Below, piece after piece: positions 1 through 7,281 of a stretch of 11,191 bases of DNA. Within the stretch, counting starts at the first letter, position 1. The number at the start of each line of letters is the position of its first letter. Origin of the DNA: an uncultured Clostridia bacterium (lineage in GTDB: Bacteria; Bacillota; Clostridia; Saccharofermentanales; Fastidiosipilaceae); the NCBI GenBank assembly GCA_947253135.1, contig CAMXYS010000042.1, positions 1 to 11,191 of the forward strand. Direction: 5' to 3'. The notes beneath the pieces are model-generated. The model was not told the DNA's origin and made no database searches. It saw only the letters and a program-made list of their open reading frames with translations. The translations under genes were made by a program, and so were the position numbers.

Positions 1-2
1 GG

Positions 3-8
3 TATAAT
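3..8 (+). promoter_or_regulatory. Candidate -10 box upstream of GNAT gene
   Basis: A perfect TATAAT lies at 3-8. Its -35 partner would be left of the window, so the promoter cannot be confirmed. If it is used, transcription would start near base 15, and the mRNA of the acetyltransferase gene would carry a leader of about 60 bases that contains the hairpin at 25-48. Confidence 0.45.
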
Positions 9-24
9 AGGCGAGTGTGAGGTT

Positions 25-56
25 GATGGTTGCCGGCGGCAAGCCATCTCATTTTT
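25..56 (+). terminator. Terminator-like hairpin in the leader of the GNAT gene
   Basis: GATGGTTGCC (25-34) pairs with GGCAA (38-42) and CCATC (44-48). This gives a 10-bp GC-rich stem with a three-base loop and one bulged G at 43. TCATTTTT follows, with five T at 52-56. The shape is that of an intrinsic terminator. It lies after a TATAAT and just before the ribosome binding site at 61-66. It may end an upstream transcript, or act as an attenuator in the leader of the acetyltransferase gene. Confidence 0.5.
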
Positions 57-74
57 AGCAAAGGAGCTTTAAAG

Positions 75-626
75 ATGCGTCAAGCGGAGATTTTAAAAGG
101 TGAGCGAGTCTATTTGCGTTTTTATACCGCAGCAGACAGCCCGTTTGTGCAGGCTCTGCTGGCCGATCCTGAAATCGCCCGTTTTTATCTGCCCGGTCTC
201 CCCCGACCCTATGCACCTGACCAAGTTACAGCAGAACTCAACACCTGGCACGGCGAAAATGAAGCCTACCTGTTCGCCATTGTGGACCGGGCCGACGAAA
301 GTGTCATCGGCTTAGCTAATTTGGACCAGGTTGACCTATTTAACCGGAATGCGGAGGTTGGCATTGGCTTGGCGGCGGCCGGCCGGCGTAGGTCCGGCCT
401 GGGCCAAGAAGCTTTGACTTTGCTGATCGACTATGCCTTTTACTACATGAACATGCACCGGCTTTATGCCAGGGTCATCGATGGCAACCAAGCCTCTTTA
501 AGACTCTTTAAAAAACTGGGGTTTTCAGTTGAAGGTCGGCTGCGTGCCCAGGTCTTTAGAAATGGACTTTATCTGGACATGCACATGTTCGGTCTTTTAG
601 AAAAAGAATGGTCCGGGTGCGCCTAG
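75..626 (+). CDS. GNAT family N-acetyltransferase (RimJ/RimL/SpeG-like)
   Basis: This 183-residue protein is a single-domain GNAT acetyltransferase that should move an acetyl group from acetyl-CoA to an amine. The acetyl-CoA pyrophosphate loop is visible as R105-x-x-G108-x-G110, followed by a helix with QEALTLLIDYAF. The C-terminal half has N138-x-x-S-x-x-LFKKLGF (to 150), then EGRLR and a Y-x-D pattern near the end, typical of the COG1670 group that includes RimL and SpeG. The substrate cannot be told: protein N-termini, polyamines and other amines are all possible. I chose ATG 75 because AAGGAG at 61-66 sits eight bases upstream. An in-frame TTG at 30 would add 15 residues, but it lies inside a hairpin stem and has no ribosome binding site. 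The gene is convergent with the alkyltransferase fusion gene. Confidence 0.88.
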   Translation: MRQAEILKGERVYLRFYTAADSPFVQALLADPEIARFYLPGLPRPYAPDQVTAELNTWHGENEAYLFAIVDRADESVIGLANLDQVDLFNRNAEVGIGLAAAGRRRSGLGQEALTLLIDYAFYYMNMHRLYARVIDGNQASLRLFKKLGFSVEGRLRAQVFRNGLYLDMHMFGLLEKEWSGCA

Positions 627-633
627 GGCAAGA

Positions 634-656
634 GCCGGAACAATACTAGTTCCAGC
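634..656. terminator. Weak bidirectional hairpin between convergent genes
   Basis: GGAAC (637-641) pairs with GTTCC (649-653) around a seven-base loop. Two more pairs lie beyond a C-A mismatch (634-635 with 655-656). It sits in the 50-base gap between the convergent stop codons at 626 and 677. No T-tract follows on either strand, so it is at best a weak terminator. Confidence 0.28.
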
Positions 657-676
657 ATTGCTTAAAAAGGACTGCA

Positions 677-1912
677 TTAACTGCTCAACTCAGGTTTACC
701 GTCACCGGGCGGTCTGAGCTTCATAATTTCAAAGTCAAGCAGGCGGGCCTTGTTTTCAACGCCCCCTCTAAAACCGGTCAGCCTCCCCCCCTTGCCGACA
801 ATGCGGTGACAAGGCACAAATAACAAGAAAGGATTGGCACCACAAGCTCCCCCAACTGCCCGGGCATAGAGTTCCGGACTGCTTTTTGATTGATCTTGTC
901 GCCGGCTCAGCAAACGTTCGGCCAGTTCCTCATAAGTTAACACAGAGCCGTAAGGTACCGTCTGAATGGCAGTCCAAACCGCCCGCTGAAAAGCGGTGCC
1001 GACCGTCGGGTCCAGGCAAGTTGTAAAGGACACCCGCTCACCTTTAATGTAAGCAGATAATTCTCGGCCGGCCCGGTCCAGCATAAACGGGCGGCCGGGG
1101 CCGGCAAACAGGATATCGCCGGCTGTGGAAAAATCAGGCTGTTGCGGCTTTAAAAGCTTGCCTTCTGCATCTAAAAGGTGCAAATAGGCCAAAGCCTCCC
1201 GGCTGACATGATCGGTCGGGAGGTCGCCGAAAGGAACAATCTCTACTTTTTTTAGCAGCTTGTCATCACCATATAATTCCAATAAAAACCAGCCAAAATG
1301 GACGAAAGCCGTCCTGACCACAGGATCTTCCGGTGCCAGCAGACCATATAGGTAGGCATCTTGATAGAAGAAATCAGCCGCGACTGCTCCCCGCAACCTA
1401 CCTTCACGCACAAAACCCAGCCGTTCAGCCAAACGCTGCAAAAGTTTTTGATTGGCCGGAATAGTCCACTCCAGACGGTGGTAGTGAGACTTCGCCAGCA
1501 AGTCGTGGACGAAGGCTGCCTGTTGCTGACACCAAGCCGGATCCGGCTGCAGGTCGGCAGCCAAAACAGCCTCGTCTGCCGGGCTCACGGTTAAAAATAG
1601 TCTGGCTGTCCGGCCCTCACTGTCCGGTTCAACAGTCCAAAGTAGCAAGGGCAAAGCCTCCGGGGACAGCATAGTAAGGGCAGGGGTGACCTGTCTGCCG
1701 GCTTCCACCGAGAACTCGAGCTGCTCAGGTGTAGTCCCAGCCGCTATTTCCAAAACGTCCGGCCGTCCCGCTAAAAACACCTGCCTGTATTTCATCAAAT
1801 CCCTTAAGCTGTCTTCTGCTGCCCGTCGACTCCCCTTTAAAATGCCGGCAGCCAATAGCAGTTTGCTGTCTTTCAACAAGGCTTTGCGGTATGTTCGGTC
1901 CCGGCTGGCCAT
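677..1912 (-). CDS. GNAT-like module fused to O6-alkylguanine-DNA alkyltransferase (Ogt/MGMT family)
   Basis: This 411-residue protein ends in a complete methylated-DNA-[protein]-cysteine S-methyltransferase. Residues 305-395 hold the DNA-binding domain: GTAFQRAVW, the VPYGSVLTYEELAERL helix-turn-helix, ARAVGGACGANP with the base-flipping Arg, and the active site VPCHRIVG with acceptor C368, then LTGFRGG. Such proteins repair O6-alkylguanine by irreversible alkyl transfer to that Cys. Residues about 200-300 fit the family's N-terminal domain. About ten extra residues (334-349) follow the first helix. Residues about 130-193 look like the C-terminal half of a GNAT enzyme (N153, AERLGF, EGRLRG, Y-x-D, YGLL), but no R/Q-x-x-G-x-G acetyl-CoA loop is visible upstream, so acetylation is doubtful. 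ATG 1912 has AAAGGAGG eight bases upstream, overlapping the stop codon of the preceding gene. The two genes should be cotranscribed. Confidence 0.9.
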   Translation of the reverse strand: MASRDRTYRKALLKDSKLLLAAGILKGSRRAAEDSLRDLMKYRQVFLAGRPDVLEIAAGTTPEQLEFSVEAGRQVTPALTMLSPEALPLLLWTVEPDSEGRTARLFLTVSPADEAVLAADLQPDPAWCQQQAAFVHDLLAKSHYHRLEWTIPANQKLLQRLAERLGFVREGRLRGAVAADFFYQDAYLYGLLAPEDPVVRTAFVHFGWFLLELYGDDKLLKKVEIVPFGDLPTDHVSREALAYLHLLDAEGKLLKPQQPDFSTAGDILFAGPGRPFMLDRAGRELSAYIKGERVSFTTCLDPTVGTAFQRAVWTAIQTVPYGSVLTYEELAERLLSRRQDQSKSSPELYARAVGGACGANPFLLFVPCHRIVGKGGRLTGFRGGVENKARLLDFEIMKLRPPGDGKPELSS

Positions 1913-1927
1913 GGCCTAACCCTCCTT

Positions 1928-4900
1928 TTAACGTCCGGCGCTGCCGGTTGGACGACAACAGCCGGCAGTCACCTGCTTCACCGAGTTGAATGCTTGCTCC
2001 TCTGAACCTGTAGCTCCCCCGGATGTTTTTTTGCCGTCTGCCGACAAATCATTGCCCGCACAAGCACAGGTGCGACAGCTGCCGGCACTGCAGCCACCAA
2101 AGTCTGCTGCAGCAACCGGATCAGCCGCAAGCAGGTCGCCTGCGGTCTCCGCCGCCGGGGCCGGGCCGGTGTGACCGGCCAAACCACCTCCGGTCCCATT
2201 CAGTTTAGCCTCATTTTTGAAGGCTGTCGTAATCATCAGCTTAATGCGGTTCAACTGATTGACCTCGCTGGCCCCCGGATCATAGTCAATCGGCACGATA
2301 TTGGTCTCCGGATACTCCCGGCGCAAGGCCTTGATCATACCCTTGCCGGTCACATGGTTGGGCAGGCAGGCAAACGGCTGCGCACAAATAATATTAGGTG
2401 CACCGTAGTCAATCAACTCAATCATCTCAGCCGTTAAGAACCAACCTTCGCCGGTAGCGTGACCCAGGGAAAGAACATGGGAAGCCTTCTCTGCCATCTC
2501 GTCAATCGATCCGGGCGGCAGAAATTTGCCCTTTGTTTGGGCCAGGCGTTTCTGAACCGGCTTCCGCACGAACTCCATAAAACGGATTGCCAAACGGCCA
2601 AACCGACCTGCCATACGGCTATCACCCAGGTGTTTGTGCTTCCACTCCGGGTTAAAGCTGCAGTAAAGGAAGAAGTCCAACAGGCCGGGAACCACCGCTT
2701 CGCAGCCTTCTTCCTCAATCACCCGCACTGCATTGTTATTGGCATCCGGCTGAAATTTTACTAAAATTTCGCCGACCAAACCGACCCGCGGCTTACGGGC
2801 GACGGGGCGCAAGGGGAAGCTGTCGAAAGCACTTACAATGGCGTCAATCAGGCTGCGATAACGGTAACCTGTTTTTTCGCCTCGGAAAAAGGCAGCAGCT
2901 ATATCTGACCAGTGGCGGTAGAGCTTGTCAGCGGCCCCGGGCTCGGTCTCATAGGGGCGGACCCGCAACAGGACAGTGGCCAGCAAGTCGCCTATAATAA
3001 CCGCCTTCAGGCCTCTGACAATATCTTTGTACCCCAATTTAAAACCGGGATTTGATTCTAAGCCTTGGGCGCTCAGGGCAATCACCGGCACATGGTCCAG
3101 TCCGCAGTCACGCAAAGCCTTGCGCAGGAAGGCCACATAGTTGGTCGCCCGGCAACCGCCGCCTGTCTGGGTGATCAACAAACTAACTTCATCTGTATCG
3201 TATTCGCCGGAAAGAAGGGCATTAATTAACTGCCCCACCACTATAATTGTCGGATAACAGGCATCATTATTGACATATTTGAGGCCGCACTCCACATCTG
3301 CCGGCGTCGCTTTTTCCAGAATTTTGATATTTAAGCCGGTCGGCTGCAAAGCTGCTTCCACCAATTTAAATTGAATCGGGGCCATCTGTGGAGCCAAGAT
3401 CGTGTGACGGCCACGCATATCTTTAGTGAAAACTGACCGTTGATTGACATATGGAGCCGCTGCTGCCTCGGCCCCATCCGCCTCAACAGATGTTTCCGGC
3501 CGGGCATCAATTCCGGCTGCAAGCTCCTCACTTGCTTCCGCCTCAGCCTTGGCAGCCAACAGCCGACCACGCCGCAGCTGCCGTTCCCGCCTTTCATCCA
3601 TGGCTACCTTCAAGGACCGCAGGCGGATCCTGGCAGCGCCCAAATTGCTGACCTCATCTATTTTTAAGCAGGTGTAAATATGTCCTTTGCTCTCTAAAAT
3701 TTCTGCTGTCTGATCCGTCGTCACTGCATCTAAGCCACAGCCAAAAGAGTTCAACTGCACCAGTTCCAGATCATCTCTTGCCGCCACAAAGGCAGCGGCC
3801 TCGTACAGCCGCGTGTGGTACATCCACTGGTCAACCACCCGGATCGGGCGTTCCAGGCGCCCCGGTCGAGAGACTGCATCTTCCGTCAAGACCGCCAAGC
3901 CCAAGCTGTTAATCACCTGGGGGATACCGTGGTTTAAGCCCGGATCCGTGTGGTAAGGGCGCCCGGCCAGGACAATTCCCCGCCCCCCGATCCGCTCTAA
4001 TTCCGCTATGATTTCATCGCCTTTGGCCAGAATATCTTCTTTGTAACAGGCCATTTCCTGCGCTCCAGCCGCAACCGCCTGCTCCGCCTCTCGCTTAGTC
4101 ACGCCAAAATCACTTAAGGCTTGTTCCAACTGAGCCGGCAACACCTGCAAATTGTGCAGGGACAAGAAGGGGTTAATGAAATTGACATCATCCGCCCGCA
4201 GCTGGTCCATATTGTTTTTCAAAACTTCCGGATAAGAGGTCACGATCGGGCAATTAAAGTGGTTATCCGCCCCCTTGTTTTCTTCACGCTCAAAGGGAAT
4301 AGAAGGGTAAAAGATCGTGCGGATGCCCTTATCTAAAAGATTTTGCACATGGCCATGGGTGATTTTGGCCGGGTAGCAGACACTTTCGCTGGGGATCGTT
4401 TCCATGGCCTCGGCAAACATCTCCTTAGCCGTATTGTCCGACAGGCGGACCCTAAAGCCTAATTTCGTCAACACCGTAAACCAGAAAGGATAATTTTCGT
4501 ACATGTTTAAGGCCCGGGGAACGCCGATGGTGCCACGCGGAGCCTCCTTTTCCGGCAGTGGCTTGTAATGGCTAAAAGTCCGCCGATACTTGTAGTCATA
4601 CATATTGGGCAGGCGGTCTTCTCGGCTGACCTTGACACCTGCCCCACGCTCGCAGCGGTTACCGGACACAAAGCGCGAACCGTCACCAAAAGAAGCGATG
4701 GTCAACTTGCAGTGGTTGGGACAAAGGCTACAGGTATCAAAGGAAGTGTCCATTTGGAAATCTTTTAATTCCCGGACTGACAAGAGGGTAGACTTACTCT
4801 GTCCATCCCAGTGCTGCCGGGCAATCAGAGCTGAACCGAAGGCCCCCATCAGGCCGGCTATATTGGGGCGGATGACCTCCCGCCCACAAATTTTTTCAAA

Positions 4901-6634
4901 GCAGCGCAAGATAGCATCATTGAGGAAGGTTCCACCTTGGACGACAATGCGCTCGCCCATATCTTGCGGGTCTTTCATCTTAATGACCTTATAGAGAGCA
5001 TTGCGCACCACAGAATAAGATAAGCCGGCAGAAATATCACCGACTGAAGCCCCCTCTTTTTGAGCCTGTTTAACCCGCGAATTCATAAAAACGGTACAGC
5101 GGGTACCCAAATCAACCGGGTGGTTGGCCGTCAAGGCCGCCTGAGCAAAGGCCGGGGTCTCTAAATTCAAAGAGTGGGCAAAGGTCTGGATAAAGGAGCC
5201 ACAGCCTGACGAACAAGCCTCGTTTAACATGATGTGGTCGATCACGCCGTCTTTGATCCGCATGCACTTCATATCCTGACCGCCAATGTCGATGATAAAG
5301 TCGACGCCCGGCAAAAAGTAGTCCGCCGCTCGGTAATGGGCCATGGTTTCGATTTCGCCCTCGTCAACGCGGAGGGCAGCCTTGAGCAGGTGCTCACCGT
5401 AACCGGTGGCGCAGGACCGGGCAATCGTCACGTCTGCCGGCAAGCGGCTGTACATATCCTGTAAAATGCGGATCGTACTGCCCACCGGGCTGCCCTCATT
5501 GCTGCCATACCAAGTGTAGACAGGGGTGCCCGTGCTGTCGATCAAGACAGCCTTGGTCGTCGTACTACCTGCATCCAGACCGAAAAAGCAGGGGCCTACG
5601 GCCTCAGCTGGGTCCTTGATATCCACTGAAGCGGCCGCATGGCGGCGGTCAAAGGTCTCTTTCTCCGCTGCATTGGCAAACAAGGGAGGTATATGGGCCA
5701 CATCTTCGCTGATGTCATCAGCCTCTTCCAGGCGAGATAAAACTTGCTCCATTGTTAAAATGCGAGCTTCACCACTTAAGACAGCCGCCCCGATGGCGAC
5801 ATAAAGCTGGGCGTTTTCCGGCAGTACAAAGTGGTCGACCCGATCACCCAAGGTGCGCTCAAAGGCCACCCTTAATTCCGATAAAAAGTACAAGGGGCCA
5901 CCTAAAAAGATTACATTGCCCCGAATAGATCGACCCTGAGCCAGACCGGCAATGCTCTGGGTCACCACAGCCTGAAGCACCGAGGCCGCCAGGTCGGTTC
6001 GAGCCGCCCCCTCATTTAAAAGCGGCTGCAGGTCACTTTTAGCGAAAACACCACAGCGTGATGCGATCGGATAAATGACCTCATAATCCTTGGCCAACTC
6101 GTTCAACCCGGCTGCATCTGTTTGCAAAAGCTGAGCCATTTGATCGATAAAAGAACCGGTTCCGCCGGCGCAGGTGCCGTTCATCCGCTGTTCTGTGTGC
6201 GGCTTTAAGAAGGTGATTTTGGCATCTTCACCGCCCAGCTCGATAATGCAATCTGTGTCCGGATATTCCTGTTCGATGACAGCGGTCTCCGCGATCACTT
6301 CCTGCACAAAGGGAACCTCTAAAAGCTCCGCCACTTTCAGGCCGCCTGACCCCGTCATAGCCAACTGTACGGGGTGGGCTCCCAGCTCTTTTTTTACATC
6401 GGCAAAGGTCTCAAAAACGACCCGCCTGATATCGGAGTTATGGCGCCTGTAGCTGCTGTATATCAAATGATCATCACGATCTAAAACGGCTACTTTGATG
6501 GTAGTTGAGCCGATATCCAGCCCCATGCGAAGGAGGTCGGACGGGGTCCGGTCAGCTGACTTTTTCAAAGGCAGCAGCCGTGTTCTGACAACCGCCTTTT
6601 CATCTACTAAAGCATTGTTTTTAAAGTCTTCCAC
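1928..6634 (-). CDS. Giant 2-hydroxyacyl-CoA dehydratase/activase-like fusion protein (tandem BcrA/BadF ATPases plus COG3580/COG3581-like modules)
   Basis: This 1568-residue cytosolic protein has four recognisable modules. Two ASKHA ATPase domains (about 37-290 and 350-605) start with GLDIGSTTIK and GLDAGSTTTK. Each carries the two Cys that bind a [4Fe-4S] cluster in HgdC-type activases: C155 in NGTCAGGTGSF with C194 in SRCGVF, and C474 in NEACSSGCGSF with C513 in TRCTVF. Residues 630-1012 form a DUF2229/COG3580-like dehydratase module, with C635, C638, C642 and C661, SVCYPAKITHGH and SFGCGLD. After an Ala/Glu-rich linker (1019-1060), a COG3581-like module runs to about 1475 (NNDACYPT, GGGCRATN, CAQPFACLPNHVTGKG). 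A low-complexity tail has six Cys. In related systems an ATP-driven activase passes one electron to an Fe-S dehydratase or reductase acting on a CoA thioester. The substrate of these large fusions is unknown to me, and no separate dehydratase subunits lie nearby. The start is GTG 6634, with GAGGTGA just upstream. Confidence 0.9.
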   Translation of the reverse strand: MEDFKNNALVDEKAVVRTRLLPLKKSADRTPSDLLRMGLDIGSTTIKVAVLDRDDHLIYSSYRRHNSDIRRVVFETFADVKKELGAHPVQLAMTGSGGLKVAELLEVPFVQEVIAETAVIEQEYPDTDCIIELGGEDAKITFLKPHTEQRMNGTCAGGTGSFIDQMAQLLQTDAAGLNELAKDYEVIYPIASRCGVFAKSDLQPLLNEGAARTDLAASVLQAVVTQSIAGLAQGRSIRGNVIFLGGPLYFLSELRVAFERTLGDRVDHFVLPENAQLYVAIGAAVLSGEARILTMEQVLSRLEEADDISEDVAHIPPLFANAAEKETFDRRHAAASVDIKDPAEAVGPCFFGLDAGSTTTKAVLIDSTGTPVYTWYGSNEGSPVGSTIRILQDMYSRLPADVTIARSCATGYGEHLLKAALRVDEGEIETMAHYRAADYFLPGVDFIIDIGGQDMKCMRIKDGVIDHIMLNEACSSGCGSFIQTFAHSLNLETPAFAQAALTANHPVDLGTRCTVFMNSRVKQAQKEGASVGDISAGLSYSVVRNALYKVIKMKDPQDMGERIVVQGGTFLNDAILRCFEKICGREVIRPNIAGLMGAFGSALIARQHWDGQSKSTLLSVRELKDFQMDTSFDTCSLCPNHCKLTIASFGDGSRFVSGNRCERGAGVKVSREDRLPNMYDYKYRRTFSHYKPLPEKEAPRGTIGVPRALNMYENYPFWFTVLTKLGFRVRLSDNTAKEMFAEAMETIPSESVCYPAKITHGHVQNLLDKGIRTIFYPSIPFEREENKGADNHFNCPIVTSYPEVLKNNMDQLRADDVNFINPFLSLHNLQVLPAQLEQALSDFGVTKREAEQAVAAGAQEMACYKEDILAKGDEIIAELERIGGRGIVLAGRPYHTDPGLNHGIPQVINSLGLAVLTEDAVSRPGRLERPIRVVDQWMYHTRLYEAAAFVAARDDLELVQLNSFGCGLDAVTTDQTAEILESKGHIYTCLKIDEVSNLGAARIRLRSLKVAMDERRERQLRRGRLLAAKAEAEASEELAAGIDARPETSVEADGAEAAAAPYVNQRSVFTKDMRGRHTILAPQMAPIQFKLVEAALQPTGLNIKILEKATPADVECGLKYVNNDACYPTIIVVGQLINALLSGEYDTDEVSLLITQTGGGCRATNYVAFLRKALRDCGLDHVPVIALSAQGLESNPGFKLGYKDIVRGLKAVIIGDLLATVLLRVRPYETEPGAADKLYRHWSDIAAAFFRGEKTGYRYRSLIDAIVSAFDSFPLRPVARKPRVGLVGEILVKFQPDANNNAVRVIEEEGCEAVVPGLLDFFLYCSFNPEWKHKHLGDSRMAGRFGRLAIRFMEFVRKPVQKRLAQTKGKFLPPGSIDEMAEKASHVLSLGHATGEGWFLTAEMIELIDYGAPNIICAQPFACLPNHVTGKGMIKALRREYPETNIVPIDYDPGASEVNQLNRIKLMITTAFKNEAKLNGTGGGLAGHTGPAPAAETAGDLLAADPVAAADFGGCSAGSCRTCACAGNDLSADGKKTSGGATGSEEQAFNSVKQVTAGCCRPTGSAGR

Positions 6635-6637
6635 TGC

Positions 6638-6757
6638 TCACCTCTCTGTTGTTAAATAATCCGGCCCCGGCTTCTCTCCCCTTAGGCGACTACTTTTTAG
6701 CAGGCAGAGCCACGCAACAATTAAAGGGCACCCTATAAATAACTTATTTATAAGCAT
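6638..6757 (-). CDS. Possible 39-residue hydrophobic small protein or leader peptide
   Basis: An ATG at 6757 opens 39 codons that begin MLINKLFIGCPLIVAWLCLL, a plausible single membrane segment, followed by a polar tail. Its TGA stop (6638-6640) lies inside the ribosome binding site of the giant fusion gene, a layout that would allow translational coupling. Against it, AGGA abuts the ATG with almost no spacing, and the frame runs through the palindrome at 6734-6752. It is too short to judge by length, so this is only a candidate. Confidence 0.2.
   Translation of the reverse strand: MLINKLFIGCPLIVAWLCLLKSSRLRGEKPGPDYLTTER
6734..6752. promoter_or_regulatory. Perfect 9-1-9 AT-rich palindrome upstream of the fusion operon
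   Basis: TATAAATAA (6734-6742) and TTATTTATA (6744-6752) form a perfect inverted repeat around a single C at 6743, about 100 bases upstream of the GTG start at 6634. A 7-1-7 core resembles the layout of Fur/PerR-family operators, but the base match to their consensus sequences is poor. Such a symmetric site near a promoter suggests an operator for a dimeric repressor. An AT-rich coincidence is possible. Confidence 0.35.
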
Positions 6758-6772
6758 TCCTAAATGAGTATA

Positions 6773-6790
6773 GTGTTTACATGTGAACAA
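6773..6790 (-). promoter_or_regulatory. Rex-like redox operator candidate
   Basis: On the - strand the site reads TTGTTCACATGTAAACAC. It matches 11 of the 14 defined positions of the clostridial Rex consensus TTGTTAA-N4-TTAACAA. It is an imperfect palindrome about 140 bases upstream of the fusion gene, next to a TATACT (6767-6772) that could be a -10 box. I found no convincing -35 for that box. Rex senses the NADH/NAD+ ratio and controls fermentation genes, which would suit a dehydratase-like operon, but this assignment is inference. Confidence 0.35.
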
Positions 6791-6906
6791 ACCTTATCTT
6801 TTACAAAAATTTCAGCGAAGGATACAAATGCAATCGGACCCTCTTTAAATTCAGTAGACAAACCGCTGCCCACCGACCGGCCGGACTTGCTATAGACCAA
6901 TTGACC

Positions 6907-7281
6907 TCACTTGTCGGTCCCGTCATCCGTCGGCCGGGTGTCTTCAGCAGCGGCTGACCGATTGCCCTTGCCCAAGGAAAAGTAAAACCAAAAAACACCG
7001 GCAGTCAGTAAGAGCAAAAGACCGATGATGCGGTAAAACAAATCAAAACGGTCACCTGCCACCAACAGCAGCAGGCCCAACCCGGCAGCAGCCCCCAAAA
7101 GACCCAGCAAAAAACGGCCGGCCGCATGATTTTTAAGGGCCCTCCACAGCTGGAAGCCGGTCGTTTCTGCCGGCTGTGTCCGAGCCTTGGCCGCCTCAGC
7201 GGCAGCTGCGCGCTCCCGCCCGACGGCCGGTTTGCCTCCTGTCTTTTTGGTCTTATTTTTATCTTGTCCGGCCCTTGCCAT
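6907..7281 (-). CDS. Unrecognised small membrane protein with two transmembrane segments
   Basis: I do not recognise this 124-residue protein. Residues 1-50 are rich in Lys, Arg, Ala and Gln, and are probably disordered and cytoplasmic. Two hydrophobic stretches follow, about 57-76 (starting FLLGLLGAAAGLG) and 82-103 (IIGLLLLLTAGVFWFYF), joined by a short loop with GDRFD. The end is an acidic and polar tail. Both ends should face the cytoplasm. I chose ATG 7281 because AGAAGG lies a normal distance upstream. The in-frame GTG at 7290 overlaps that ribosome binding site and would be too close to it. The gene is divergent from rqcH and stands alone, 272 bases upstream of the giant fusion gene on the same strand. 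No terminator is evident after it. Confidence 0.7.
   Translation of the reverse strand: MARAGQDKNKTKKTGGKPAVGRERAAAAEAAKARTQPAETTGFQLWRALKNHAAGRFLLGLLGAAAGLGLLLLVAGDRFDLFYRIIGLLLLLTAGVFWFYFSLGKGNRSAAAEDTRPTDDGTDK

Noticed and set aside
30..74. N-terminal extension of the GNAT protein from TTG 30
   Set aside because: The TTG lies in a hairpin stem with no ribosome binding site, while ATG 75 has AAGGAG at ideal spacing and starts the conserved domain.
3440..3677. Several overlapping open frames on the + strand opposite the linker of the giant protein
   Set aside because: They are antisense shadows of an Ala/Glu-rich GC-rich coding region, with no start signals or recognisable domains.
6776..6804. 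Forward promoter starting at TTTACA
   Set aside because: No acceptable -10 box lies at 16-18 bases, and no forward gene follows.
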